Source: Tolypeutes matacus (lineage: Eukaryota; Chordata; Mammalia; Cingulata; Chlamyphoridae). From it: a stretch of DNA of 64,000 bases. The DNA is taken from positions 2,488,149 through 2,552,148 of the forward strand of contig JAKSZT010005175.1 in NCBI GenBank assembly GCA_026826555.1, read 5' to 3'. Every line of letters starts with the position of its first letter. The first letter of the stretch is position 1. The notes below the pieces were generated by a model. The model was given only the letters and a program-made list of their open reading frames with translations. It did not search any database and was not told the DNA's origin. The position numbers and the translations under genes were made by a program. Positions 1 through 10,929 of this stretch are shown piece by piece.

Positions 1-30
1 AGCACTTCCCCACTCCTCGGTACCAAATTC
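1..30 (-). other. ERVL-type primer-binding site and leader (element continues off the left edge)
   Basis: Read on the minus strand, the bases just after the LTR contain TGGTACC, one extra G, then AGGAGTGGG. This matches the 3' end complement of tRNA-Leu apart from the inserted G. ERVL elements are named for tRNA-Leu priming. The position directly next to the LTR edge at 31 is where a primer-binding site belongs. It makes the neighbouring LTR a 5' LTR and puts the internal region to the left of the window. Confidence 0.6.
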
Positions 31-527
31 TGTATTAGTCAGCCAAAGGGGTGCTAATGTGAAATACCAAAAATGGGTTGGTCTTTATAAGGGTATTTAT
101 TTGGTGTAGAAGTCCACAGATACCAGGCCATAAAGTGTTAAATTTCTTCTCTCACCACAGTCCATTGCCATGTGTTAGAGCAAGACAGCTGCCAGCGTTT
201 GCCAGAGTTCAGGCTTCTGGGGTTCCTCTCTTCCCGGGGCTGCATTTCTCTCTGGGCTTAGCTCGTTTCCTCCACAAGGTCAGCTGTAGATGATCAGGCG
301 AACAGCTTGCTTCTCTTCTCCTGGGGCCTTCTTTCCAACATCAAAATGGCTTCTCAAAAGACTGCTTCAACTGTCCTTTGCCTTGCCTTTTATATTCAAT
401 TCCCCACCCACCAAGCGGTGGGGCTCAATACCCTAATCCTAACCTAATCATGCCCAGATTAACAGATCAGTTTACAAGCATGATTCAATTATATTTTTGG
501 AATTCATAATTACATCAAACTGCCACA
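31..527 (-). mobile_element. ERVL-type LTR (5' LTR, minus strand)
   Basis: On the minus strand the segment begins TGTGGCAG and ends CTGACTAATACA, the TG...CA termini and 3' ending typical of ERVL/MLT2-like LTRs. A TATAAAA box lies near 394-388 and an AATAAA signal at 101-96, in the correct order for an LTR. A related but damaged copy starts at 3119. The LTR interrupts a member of the 1.6-kb retroposon family, whose sequence resumes at 528. The exact subfamily is not known to me; it may be lineage-specific. Confidence 0.7.
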
Positions 528-1200
528 CTAGCGTTGATAGGTGTTCTGTCCATGTACCAGTTGGGCCCTGAATCTCAACAGAGTTGCAACACCTACTCTC
601 CAGTTAATTGGACTCATGCAGAACAACTAACAAGGAGATGAAGAGGAACTATGACCATCCCATGAGCCAAGAGAGCCTACTACTGCAAACAAGAAAGTCC
701 CATCCATCTGTACCATGGGATCTAAGACCCCTCAATTAGAGGTGGAGTAGGCATCACCATCCCATAATCCTCAGGAATGGGAAATGAACTATGGACTAAA
801 GTAGACTTATTGATATTCTACTAAAGACTTATTCTAGCAATGGAAGAGATTATATCATTTATGTGGAGGCAGTAGCCACAGGAATTTCTGAGGGCAGGGA
901 GAGGGAAAAACATGTGTAATACAGGATCATTTTGGAGACTTGGGAATTGTCCTGAATGACATTGCAATGACAGATACAGGCTATTATATATCTTGCCATA
1001 ACCTACAAAATTGTGTGGGAGAGAGAGCAAGCTACAATATAAGCTATCATCCATGCTTAGTGGCAATGCTTCAAAATGTTTTCATCAATCATAACAAATG
1101 TACTCCACTAATGAAAGGTGTTCTTAATGTGGGAGATGTAGGGAGTGGGGCATATGGGAATTCCCTATATTTTTATGTAAAATTTATTTAAAATATGTAT
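528..1200 (+). repeat. 1.6-kb retroposon family, copy A (3' portion)
   Basis: This begins inside the family sequence (the 'tgtaccagttgggccctgaatctcaacagag' region is summarised here; it aligns with 11,890 and 52,850) and runs to the family's 3' end with the 'tatgggaattcc...atttttatgtaa' module. Copies of the same unit occur at 5.65-7.35, 10.93-12.55, 38.1-39.45 and 52.48-53.5 kb on the same strand. Short open frames here are not conserved between copies, so I see no protein. The 5' part is cut off by the LTR at 31-527. Confidence 0.65.
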
Positions 1201-1281
1201 ACACATAAATGAAGGAAGATCAGTGTGCAATGCAAAACTAATGAGAGAGGTGTGATATAATCAGCATAGTATTTTAAGACA
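1201..1281. repeat. 81-bp local duplication, copy 1
   Basis: This 81-bp segment recurs at 2666-2746 in the same orientation and same length. By eye there are four substitutions and no indels. Both copies lie beside TA-rich microsatellite sequence, which may have promoted the duplication. Confidence 0.8.
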
Positions 1282-1282
1282 C

Positions 1283-1303
1283 TATATATATATATATATA
1301 TAT
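1283..1303. repeat. (TA)n microsatellite
   Basis: Uninterrupted TA dinucleotides directly follow the first copy of the 81-bp duplication. Confidence 0.9.
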
Positions 1304-1499
1304 TTAAAGTTTATCATGATGCTTAAATGAATAGCACTAGATATAAGAGAAAGTTTATGGTTCTTGGCATGCTACTTATTATTTAAGAGAAAAAAGGAAC
1401 TTATTTTCTTCACAATTTTTAATATGTGGTAATCAACATTACTAATGGGATTCTTACTTCACATCAATTGTTAAACAGAAAAAAATATGTATTAAATAA
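1304..1499. other. AT-rich spacer, nothing recognised
   Basis: AT-rich sequence with no open frame and no repeat family I recognise. Confidence 0.5.
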
Positions 1500-1960
1500 T
1501 CTAGATAGATTAATAGTAAGTCTACTTTAGTCCATTGTTCATTCCTCAATCTTGAGGAATGATTCAGTGTCTCAGAAACACCTCAATTTACACCTATTGT
1601 TCCCTCTCTCTTCCCTCAGAACCTCTAGTGACTATTGCCTTTATGTTAATTTTACAAGTTCTTCCATTAGTAGAGTAATAATATCTCCAGTTTAGTCCAT
1701 AGTTGCAGTCTCCCCTTATGTTTGTTCATTCCTTTATCTTGAGGATTTGGGGATGGTGATGCCTATTCTCCTTCTGATTGAGAGGGACCTTAGATCCCAT
1801 GCAGTAGATGGATGAAACTGTCTTGTGTGCAGGTGTGGATACTCTCTGCTTCTTAGGATGGGTGTTGCCCATCATAATTTGTTAGTTGTCCTGGTAGAGT
1901 CCAATGAACCGGAAAGTAGTTGCTGGCTGAAACTTCTGAAATTTAGGGCTCATAAATAAA
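1500..1960 (-). repeat. 1.6-kb retroposon family, inverted fragment
   Basis: The reverse complement of this stretch matches the middle of the 1.6-kb retroposon family: the 'gactaaagtagacttac' and 'ggagtaggcatcacc' blocks seen in copy A at 740-810. It lies in the opposite orientation to copy A about 300 bases away. Internal extra segments around 1560-1690 make it a poor, rearranged copy. Confidence 0.5.
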
Positions 1961-2600
1961 TGAACACCAAATTTCATATGTTGTCACTTCCAAGTGTTAA
2001 AAATGATTTATTATAAAAAATATTTTAAAGCATTTTAATCATTATTATCTTAAAAGCAAAAGAAAAATAATCATGACTTTTAAACTACAAAAAGCATATT
2101 TTGTTTAAAAAAGAATGCAATATATAATGGCACAAGTAATAATAAACTAATGTACATTTCTTTGAAAACCCCATAGATAACTAACAAATATATCATCTAA
2201 AAGTGTTCAGTGTTTTACAATGCAATTAAAAATATGTATTTGAATATGGTATATTAAAAAATTGAGAAAAATTATATTCTCTGACATGTAATATGAAAAT
2301 AAATATATTAACCATTAGATTTAAATTATAGAGATATTCATCTGTTCATGGTGATCATCTTATCCAATGTTACCCTTGTACTATGTTTATTAAAGTAAAT
2401 GGTTTTGTTTTAAATGTTGAGAAAAATATGCATTGAGTAAATCAAAGAATAGATGTAATAATAAGTGACTTATCTGAAGTATTCTGGTATATAAAAATAC
2501 ATCTACACACCTGAAAACCCTAATAAAAAAGATAATTAGTAGAAATTGAAAGGTTATTAAAATACCACAATTCAATAAGCTCAGAGGGATATGTGAGAAT
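1961..2600. other. AT-rich spacer, nothing recognised
   Basis: Very AT-rich sequence with many homopolymer runs. The short open frames have no recognisable motif. No repeat family identified. Confidence 0.5.
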
Positions 2601-2601
2601 T

Positions 2602-2665
2602 ATGCATATGTGTGCATATGTATGCATATGTGTATGTATATGTATATATATATATACACATATAC
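2602..2665. repeat. Compound (ATGTGC/TATG/TA)n microsatellite
   Basis: Alternating purine-pyrimidine tract made of ATGTGCAT, GTATGCAT and then TA units. It directly precedes the second copy of the 81-bp duplication. Confidence 0.8.
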
Positions 2666-2746
2666 ACACATAAATGAAGGAAGATCAGTGTGCAATGAAA
2701 AACTAATGAGAGATGTGTGATACAATCAGCATAGTGTTTTAAGACA
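2666..2746. repeat. 81-bp local duplication, copy 2
   Basis: Direct copy of 1201-1281 with four substitutions and no length change. The two copies are 1.38 kb apart. Confidence 0.8.
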
Positions 2747-3118
2747 TCCTCAGAAAAATTCTTTCCTCAGAATCAGCTATTAATATTAAAAGGATAAATT
2801 TTCTTGTTTGGAAATTTGGAGATTGGAAAGTACTCCAAAAATGCTAAATCAAAGAGAAAAAATTAATATAAAAAATCAGACAGGAAATTTTCTTTACAGA
2901 GCTATCAGTCGTGACCTCTCACCCTCATTCAGTCCTGTGAAGTTTGGGAGTCTTAAAGAGACAGCATGGCTGGGTTCCCTCCTGCCACAAATACAGGCTT
3001 TAGAGACACTGACAGCAGTGATTTAGAACCCCTGTGTAACTAAGGACAGGGACCCAACTCTGAAAAGAGACGGAGCAGAATACAAGTGGCCGATGTGTGC
3101 TGCATATAAAATTGCCCC
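2747..3118. other. Unassigned spacer
   Basis: No gene recognised. The right half is less AT-rich than the left and ends exactly where the LTR fragment at 3119 begins. It could be an older repeat split by that LTR. Confidence 0.4.
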
Positions 3119-3525
3119 TGTATTAGTCAGCCAAAGGGGTACTGATGCAAAATAACAGAAATTGGTTGGTTTTTATAAAGGGTATTTAATTGGGGTAGAA
3201 GCTTACTGTTACCAAGACTTAAAGTATAAGTTACTTCCCTCACCCAAGTGTGTTGACATGGGTTGGAGCAAGATGGCTGCCAAAGTCTGTAAGGGTTCAG
3301 ACTTCTGGGATCCTGTCTTCCAAAAGCTAGTTTATCTCTGGGTTGAGCTGCTCTGCTCACTCCACAAGGCCAGCTATAGATTATCAGGTAAATGGTTCAT
3401 GTCTCTTTGGGGGCCCTCTGCTATGTCTAATGGAGTCTTCTCTCCTTTCTCACATATCTGATTCTCTGTGTGTTTACTTCCAGGGCTCCAGGGTAAAAAC
3501 TCTCATATCAAAACTACAAACTTGC
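3119..3525 (-). mobile_element. ERVL-type LTR fragment (minus strand)
   Basis: This shares the first ~300 bases, in plus orientation, with the LTR at 31-527: same TGTATTAGTCAGCCAAAGGG start and the same 'tttataaagggtattta' block. The AATAAA signal of the first copy is lost here (AATTAAAT). After about 3470 the resemblance fades into sequence preceding an L1. It is probably a truncated solo LTR, older than the copy at the left edge. Confidence 0.6.
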
Positions 3526-3589
3526 TTGATGTGGCAAGATGGCATCAGTTTAAGTGGGCTCTCACAATCTCTCTCTCTCACACACACAA

Positions 3590-3849
3590 AAAAAACAGCT
3601 GAATGGGGGCAAGATCCTGGCAAGTGAGCTGTTCTGGGAACCCACAGTGCAGAAGGCTTCAAGGCATAGATCTGGAGGGAGTTGGACAAAGAGATAAATT
3701 GCTCAAGGGAACATAGACAACAGCAAGGAAATAGAATAAGAGGAACAAAATGTCAAAGAGAAAACTTACAGACACAAAATGGCAAATAAATAAAACCCAA
3801 GAGTAGAGAGAGAAGCAAATCAAATGAATAAGCCCATCAAGATAAAAAG
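3590..3849 (+). mobile_element. Old L1 (copy A), 5' UTR remnant
   Basis: A-rich sequence directly upstream of a recognisable ORF1 start and in the same orientation as the L1 that follows. The left boundary is uncertain because the 5' UTR is diverged from the young L1 copies in this window. Confidence 0.45.
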
Positions 3850-4165
3850 ATGACCAGACAACAACAAAAAATTATGAACCATATTAAGAAACAGGAAGAT
3901 AAGGACCAGTCCAATGAACAACCTAAAAACCAGGAGGAGATGCAGAAGGGAAGAAGGCAGCAGTAAGACATGGTTAAGGTACTAAAAGAAAGAAATTTCC
4001 AGCCAAGAATTCTCTATCCAGCAAAGATGGCATTAAAAAAATGATGGAGAGTTCAAAATAGTCACAGATAAACAGAAATTGAGAGAGAATGTCAAAAAGA
4101 AACCTGTCTTTCAAGAAATACTTAAGGGATTTCTGCAGGTTGAAAGGAAAACACAGGAGACAGAA
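3850..4165 (+). pseudogene. Old L1 (copy A) ORF1 remnant, large internal deletion
   Basis: The start codon and the following codons align with the ORF1 start of the younger L1 at 30,099. After the 'gaggagatgcagaa' block the sequence jumps directly to the C-terminal 'ccagccaagaattctctatc' block, which in the younger copy lies about 770 bases further on. The coiled-coil and most of the RNA-binding part are therefore missing. ORF1p normally forms an RNA-binding trimer that coats L1 RNA; this copy cannot encode it. Confidence 0.65.
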
Positions 4166-4184
4166 ATTTGGAAAAGAGTGTAAG

Positions 4185-5652
4185 AACAACTAAAAAGGCA
4201 AGCAGAGAAATAAAAACTACATATGACATACGTAAATCCAAAGAAAATATAGCTAATGTAAGTAATTCCTTGAGAATAATAACACTGAATGTTGATGGAT
4301 TAAACTCACAAGTTAAGAGACACAGACCAGCAGAATGGATGAGGAAATATGATCAATCTATATGCTGTCTACAAGAAACCCACCTTAGACCAAGGGATAC
4401 AAGGATACTGAAAGTGATTGCCAGAAAACAATCTTACAGGCAAACAATAACCAAAACAGAGGGCGGGGGGAGTACCTATACTAATACCAGAAAAAATAAG
4501 TGTTGAATTCAAAATTATTGTAAGAGACAAAGATGCATACTATATATTAGTAAAAGGGGTAATTTTCAAGAAAAAAGAACAATAATAAATATATATGTAC
4601 CTAACCAGGTCACCACAAAATACATGAGGCAAACACTGTGAAATAGATACCTCTATAATTATAGTGGAGGACTTTAATACATCATTATCACTGTTAGACA
4701 GAACACCTTGACAGAGAATCAATAAATAGACTTTGAATAATACATTAGAGGATCGGGACCTAATAGACATATACAGAGCACTACATCCAAATAAAGCTAG
4801 ATATACATTCTTCTCGAGTGTATATGGATCATTCTCCAAGATAGACCAAATACTAGGCCACTAAAAATTCTCAATTAATTCAGAAAGATTGAAATTTTAC
4901 AAAGTAATTTCTCTGACCACAATGGAATGAAGCTAGAAATCAGTAAGGACAAGAGAAACAGATTAGGAACAAAGATAAGGAAGTTAAACAACTACTCTTA
5001 GATAAACAATGGGTCAAGATGGATATCTCAAAAGAAATCAGTAACTACCGTGAAATGAATTAAAATGACAACACAATATATCAAAACCTATGGGATAAAG
5101 CAAAAACTGTACTGAGAGGGAAATTCATAGTCATAAATGCATATATCAAAAAAGAAGAAAGAGCTAAAATCAAAGACCTAACAGCACACCTGGAGGAACT
5201 AGAAAAAGGGAAACAAACTAATCCCAGAGGAATGAGAAGGAAGGAAATCATAAAGGTCAGAGCAGAATTAAATGAAATATAAAATAATCAAGTACTAGAT
5301 AAAATTAAAAAAACCAAAAGCTGGTTCTTCAATAAGATCAATAAAATTGACAAACCCTTTGCTAAACTAACAAAGAAAAAAAGAGAGATGTAAATACACT
5401 AAATAAGAAATGATAAAGTGGATATCACCATTGACTCCACAGAATTAAAGAGTATCAAAACAGGATACTTTGAAAACTTATATTCCACAAGAATGATTAT
5501 TTACAGGAAATGGACAAATTCCTAGAAACACACAGCAGCTTACATTGATGAAAAAAGAAACTGATGGGCTCAACAGACCAATCACAAGTAAAGAGAGAGA
5601 ATCAGTCATCAAAAACCTCCCAATTAAGAAGAGCCCAGGACCAGAGGGCTTC
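4185..5652 (+). pseudogene. Old L1 (copy A) ORF2 remnant, endonuclease to early RT region
   Basis: A 112-codon open stretch at 4168-4506 carries the start of the endonuclease domain (TLNVDGLNS and [10 protein letters not shown]). Downstream the frame is broken many times, but the blocks for the SFSKIDQILGH-like loop, the thumb-like lysine-rich region and the 'SPGP-G' motif before the RT domain can be followed in order. The copy is interrupted at about 5652 by a 1.6-kb retroposon and resumes near 7351. ORF2p normally supplies nick and reverse transcriptase for L1. The decay shows an old, inactive element. Confidence 0.75.
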
Positions 5653-7350
5653 AAGAGGTGGGATATGGTCACAGTGGGTAGACAATCACTCAATAAATGA
5701 TGGAATATTGAATTCCCAGACTGGAGAGCTCTGCCACATTCTGCAAGGGAGCAGAAACAGTCCCCTGTGTGCAGGGGCAGTGTCTGCCAAAGGAGCAGGG
5801 TCCACTGATGGGTTCTTGTTATTGATGACTAGCCTTATGAGTCTTTGCTCTTGTAATTGAAACTTAGCCTACTATTATGAGGTGCCTAAGGGTTGCCACC
5901 TGAGAGCCTCCTTGTTGCTTAAATGAGGCTAAGCCAAACTCAGCATATGAATGCATTACCTTCCCACCATCATGGGACATGACTCCTGGGGATTAGCCTC
6001 CCTGGCAATGAGGGATTAATACCCAATGTCAACTGGCAATATGACTGGAAAAAGACCATGAATAAAAGGGGGAAAAGAGGGAAGCGGTTGTGGCTCAATC
6101 AGTGGGGCTCCCGTTTACCGTATGGGAGGCCCCGGGTTCGGTTCCCGGGGCCTCCTGGTGGAGGCGGGCCCGCCCGCACGGCGTGGTTGGCTGATCCAGC
6201 GAGCACGGGCAGCAGGGCAGGGGATAAATGAATAAATAAATAAAATCTTAAAAAAAAAGGGGGGGGGAGGTAAAGACAAATGAGTTCATGTGGCTAAGAG
6301 ACTTCAAAGAGAGTCGGGAGGTCATCCCAGAGGTAATGCTTACACAAACCTCAGTGGGATCTCATAGAACACCAAAGTGGATATCATCCCACACAGAGGG
6401 GCTCCTGGGGGCTCTGGAGACACCAGGTTCTATATAAGGGGGGATAGTTCCAGAGATTAATGCCTTATCAGTGGGCTCTACTTTGGAATCTGTGCTCCTG
6501 AAAGTGACATAATTGGATTCAAATAAGTCCTCCCTGCACATGGTCCATCAGTCCCTTCTATTCAAACCTATATATGATGCTGGAGTTTGTAAGTGTACTT
6601 CCAGAGACTGGAGCCTCTGGCCTACCCATGTGCCAGCTGTGCCTGGAATCTCAGTGGAGATGCAACTCCTACTCAGCAGCTCAATGGACTCACCCAAGTC
6701 ACCTGGTGAGGAGACAATGATGGACAACGGCCCTCCCAGGGAAAGGAGAGAGCCTGCAGCCACAGGCAGGACAATCCCATCTACCATATCCATAGGATAT
6801 AAGCCCCCTCTCACCTGGAGGTGGAGTGGATATCACCATTCCAAACTCCTCTGGTTTGGGGGAAGAGCTATGGACTAGAGTGGACTTAATGGTATTCTGT
6901 TGTAGAGATATTGTGATTCAAGCAATGGAAGAAATTACAACAGTGAGGTGTAGCCAGTGTCCACTGGATGCTTTTGGGGCAGTGAAGGGAAAAGCAGTTG
7001 TAATACAGGGGCTTTTTTGGGACTTGGAAATTATCCTGAGTGACATTACAATGACAGATATAGGCCATTTTAAATCAGCATGTAACATGCAGAACTGTGT
7101 GGGAGAGAGTATGGTCTACAATGTGAACTAGGGTTCATGCTTAGTGGCAAAGCCCCAGGATGTGTATATCCATAGCAGGTGATATGCCACACTAATGATA
7201 GATGTTTATATAGGATGTTATGTGAGGTGTGTGAGGTGGGGAACATGGAAATCCCTGTAATTTTTGTGTAACATTTAGTAATCTAAGCACCTTATAAAAT
7301 ATTAAAAAATTAAAATTAAAAAATTAAATGCTATAGCTTTATTAAAAAAA
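5653..7350 (+). mobile_element. 1.6-kb retroposon family, copy B (near full length), inserted in L1 copy A
   Basis: This near-complete copy aligns with copy C (10.93-12.55 kb) from the 'gagctctgccacattctgcaa' region (shortened) through the 3' module and ends in an A-rich tail near 7300-7356. It sits inside the ORF2 of an older L1, since L1 sequence stops at about 5652 and continues at about 7351. It is itself split by a SINE at 6079-6258. No long conserved frame is present. The A-rich 3' end and nesting point to L1-style retrotransposition. Confidence 0.65.
6079..6258 (+). mobile_element. tRNA-derived SINE (DAS-type, long form)
   Basis: A pol III A box (TGGCTCAATCAGTGG, 6091-6105) and B box (GGTTCGGTTCC, 6135-6145) are present, followed by a GC-rich extension and an AATAAATAAAT/A tail. 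The shape is that of a tRNA-derived SINE of the xenarthran DAS type. It interrupts retroposon copy B; runs of A and G flank both sides and may be the target duplication. High CpG content suggests a recent insertion. Confidence 0.8.
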
Positions 7351-9690
7351 AAAAAAGTGAATCTGTTAAACATTCCAGAAAGAACTAACAATAATCCTGC
7401 TTAAACTCTTCCAAAAATTCAAAGTAGAAGGAACATTTCCTAACTGATTCTATGATGCTAACATTACCATAATATTAAAGCCAAACAAAGATGCCACAAG
7501 AAAGGAAAATTAAAGACCAATTTCTCTAATGAACCCAGATGTTAAATCCTAGACAAAATACTTGCTAATCATATTCAACAACACATCAAATGCATTATAC
7601 ACCATGTCCAAATGGGTTTCATCCTGGGTATGCAAGGATGGTTCAACATAAGAAAATCAATCAATGTAATACACCACATAAATTCATTGAAAGAAAAAAA
7701 TCATGGTCATCTCTATAGATGCAGAAAAAGCATTTGACAGAATACACCACACTTTCCTGATAAAAAGCACTGCAGAAGATAGGAATAGAAGGAAACTTTC
7801 TGAACATGATAATCCCACAGGTAACATCCTATGCAATGGTGAAATCCTAAAAGCTTTCCCTGTAAGATCAAGTTCATAACAAGGATCCCCACTATCACCA
7901 CTTCTATTTAACATTGTGTTAGAAGCAGTTGTTTGAGCACTGAAGCAAGAAAAAGATGTAAAAGCTATTCAAATTGTAAAAAGAAGAAGTAAAAATTCCA
8001 CTATTTGCAGGTGACATGATGCTATACATAGAAAGTCCTGAAAATTCTACAACAAAGCTTCTAGTACAACAAAGCTACTGAACTCTAAATGAGTTCAGTA
8101 AAGTTGCAGGTTATAAGATCAAAGCACAAAAACAAGTAGCATTTCTGTACATCAATAATGAGCAATATGAGGAGGAAATCAAGAAAAAAATACCATTTAC
8201 AATAATATCTAAAAGAAAAAAATACCTGAGAATAAATTTAACTAAAGAGGTAAATGACTTATACACAGAAATCTACACAATGTTGTTAAAGGGAATCAAA
8301 GAAGTCTTTAATAAATGGAAGAATATTCCCTGTTTATGGATAGGAAAACTAAATACCATTAAGATGTCTCTCCTACCCAAATTAATTTACATATTTAAAG
8401 CAATTTCAATAAAAGTCAACACAACATTTTTTACTGAATTGAAAAACTAACTCTTTCATTTATTTGGAAGGGCAAGAGAACCTGAAGAGCCAAAGACTTA
8501 TTGAAAAATAAAAAATGAAAATGGAAGAATCACACTACCTGACTTTAAAACATACAGTGGTCAAAACTGCATGGTATTGACACAAGGTAGCAATACTAAT
8601 GGAACTGGATTGAGAGTTCTAATACAGATCATCACATAAACAGTCATCTGATTTTTGACAAGGCCACCAAGCCCACTCAACTGGGAGAAAAGTGCCTCTT
8701 CAATGAATGGTGCTTGGAGAACTGGATATCCATATCCAAAAGAATGAGAGAGGAACACCATCTCACACCTTATACAAAAATCAACTCAAGATGCATCAAA
8801 GATCTAAATATAAGAGTCAAGACCCTAAAGACTTTGGAAAATAATGTAGGGAAGCATATACAGGATACTGTAACAGGAAATGGTTTCCTGAACTTCGCAC
8901 CCAAAGCACAAGCAGTGAAAGAAAAAATAGATATGTGGAATCTCCTCAAAACTAAAAACTTTTGCACCTCAAAGGAAGTTATCAAGTAAGTAAAAAGGTA
9001 GCCTAAACAATGGGAGAAAATGGTTGGCAATCATGTATCTGATAGGAATCTAATATCCATCATATATAAAGAAATCCTACACCTTGAAAATAAAAAGACA
9101 AACACCCCATTTAAGAAATGGGCAAGTGACTTGAAAATACTTTTCTCCAAGGAAGAAATATAAATGGATTAAAAGCATCTGAAAAGATGCTCAACATCAC
9201 TAGATATTAGGGAAATGCAAATCAAAACTACAATGAGATATCATATTTTATCCATTTGACGGGCAGCTTTTTAAAAAAGAGAGGACTACAATGTTGGAAA
9301 GGTTGTGGAAGAAAGGGAACCTTCATCCACTGCTGATGAGAATGTAGAACGATCCAGCTGTTGTGAAGGACAATTTGGTGGTTCCTCTAAAAACTAACTA
9401 TAGAACTGCCTTATGAACAAGCAATTCCACTGCTAAGTATATACCCAGAAGAACTGAAAGCAAGTACATGAACAGATATATGCAAATGAATGTTCTTAGC
9501 AGCATTATTCACTATTGCCAAAAGTTGGAATCAACCTAAATGATCAACAACAGATGAATGGATAAACAAATTGTGGTACAAACATACAGTGGGATATTAC
9601 TCAGCTGTAAGAAGGAATACAGTGCTAACAAATGGGATAACGTAGATGAATCTTGAGGACCTTATGTTAAGTGAAGCAAGCCAGGCATTG
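7351..9690 (+). pseudogene. Old L1 (copy A) ORF2 remnant, RT domain to C-terminus
   Basis: Blocks in order: 'NPDVKS' (RT), the QVGF-like loop near 7600-7640, the region of the FADD catalytic motif near 8005-8020 (here read as AGDMM, so the acidic pair is damaged), the WW-ending C-terminal cysteine region near 9290-9370, and the final LSEASQ-like end near 9670. Frames shift repeatedly. This continues the ORF2 broken at 5652 and confirms that the 1.6-kb unit was inserted into it. Confidence 0.75.
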
Positions 9691-10710
9691 AAGGACAAAT
9701 ACTACAAAGCTCACTGATCTGAATCAAGCAAATTGAGTAGATTCAGAGAGGAGTTATCTGGAAGATAGGTTTAAAGGAAATAGAAAAGGCAAAGAAGGTT
9801 GTGAGCCAATGCCCATATGGACAAAATCTATCATAAGTTGGAAGTGTACTTGGGCAAAGAAGGGATATGACAAGAGTGTAGTGATACTATTGAGTTTGGC
9901 AGTGCAGGTTTGACAGGGGGTTAGATTATGGAGTATGGGTTGGACAGTCCCTGGAACCTGAGGAAATGTTGGGGGGCAGAACCAGGTGAACGCAGGGGGT
10001 TGGTGGGTATTTGGTTGAAAGTACATAGTTTGGAATGCTCTTATGGCAATATGACATGGAAGGGTTACCGGTATAAGGTGTTGGATGGGAGGTCATTAGG
10101 GACAGAGTGCATCTGGGGCAGGCTTCGAGGGAGAGTATGAGTGATCATTTTGTCATGATGTGTTATATAATCATGGGAAGATGGACTCCCATCATAGGGA
10201 GGACCGATATGGTCCCAGAGAGGTGGGGGTCTCTTGAGACCATGGGCAGTTCATAATGGGGGAGGACAAACCAGTGTGTCAAGACCTCAGTGTTCCTTCA
10301 AGTAACTATGAATCTTGTCATCCAAGGAGTCAAGCCGTGTGGTTGCCATGGGCTCTGAGGTGAGGTTTAGGGAGGTATTGATAGATGGAAAAGGGGGAAT
10401 TTAGTGGGAAATGGAAGTATTCTACATGATCTTGTAATGATGGACACAGGCCATGTTAAATATCATCAAACTTTATAAAAGTGTGCAGTCTAAAATGTAA
10501 AGCATAATGTAACTCATTGACCATGGTTAGCAGCTATGGTTCTCTATTTGTATATCAATTGTAACAAATGTACCATCCACATCCAAAATTTATTAATATG
10601 GGAAGGGGGAAATTGTTGATGATGTTGGGTATATGGGGGTCCCCTGTATTCTGTATGTGACTTGGCTGTGACCCAAAACTTCTTTGAAAACAAAATGAAA
10701 AAAAGTAAGA
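9691..10710 (+). mobile_element. Old L1 (copy A) 3' UTR
   Basis: G-rich sequence of about 1 kb follows the ORF2 end and ends near an A-rich stretch at 10,690-10,705. From about 10,330 it aligns with the 3' part of the 1.6-kb retroposon family: the 'gttgccatgggctctgag', 'aatgatggacacaggcca' and 'atcaattgtaacaaatgtac' blocks in the same order. This shared tail links the retroposon to L1 machinery. Confidence 0.6.
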
Positions 10711-10929
10711 AACTAGGGAATAAATGGAAGAAAATGTCACTGTGCAAACAGGACAACAGATATTATGGTGATAAAAGACAAAAAGCCAAAAAAAATTAAA
10801 TATTTTTCATTATTTTTTTAATATCCCAATTTTAAAATTTTATTTCCATTCTAGTTTTTTAAAAAAATTTCCATATTTTATTTCTTGTATTTAAACCTAT
10901 AATTATTATCTCACTTTCCTAATAATTGT
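10711..10929. other. AT-rich spacer
   Basis: Low-complexity A/T-rich sequence between two repeats. Nothing recognised. Confidence 0.5.

Noticed and set aside
6079..6258. tRNA gene (A and B boxes present)
   Set aside because: The boxes belong to a tRNA-derived SINE with an A-rich tail and a GC-rich extension; no cloverleaf with an anticodon arm can be supported. The same applies at 30,666.
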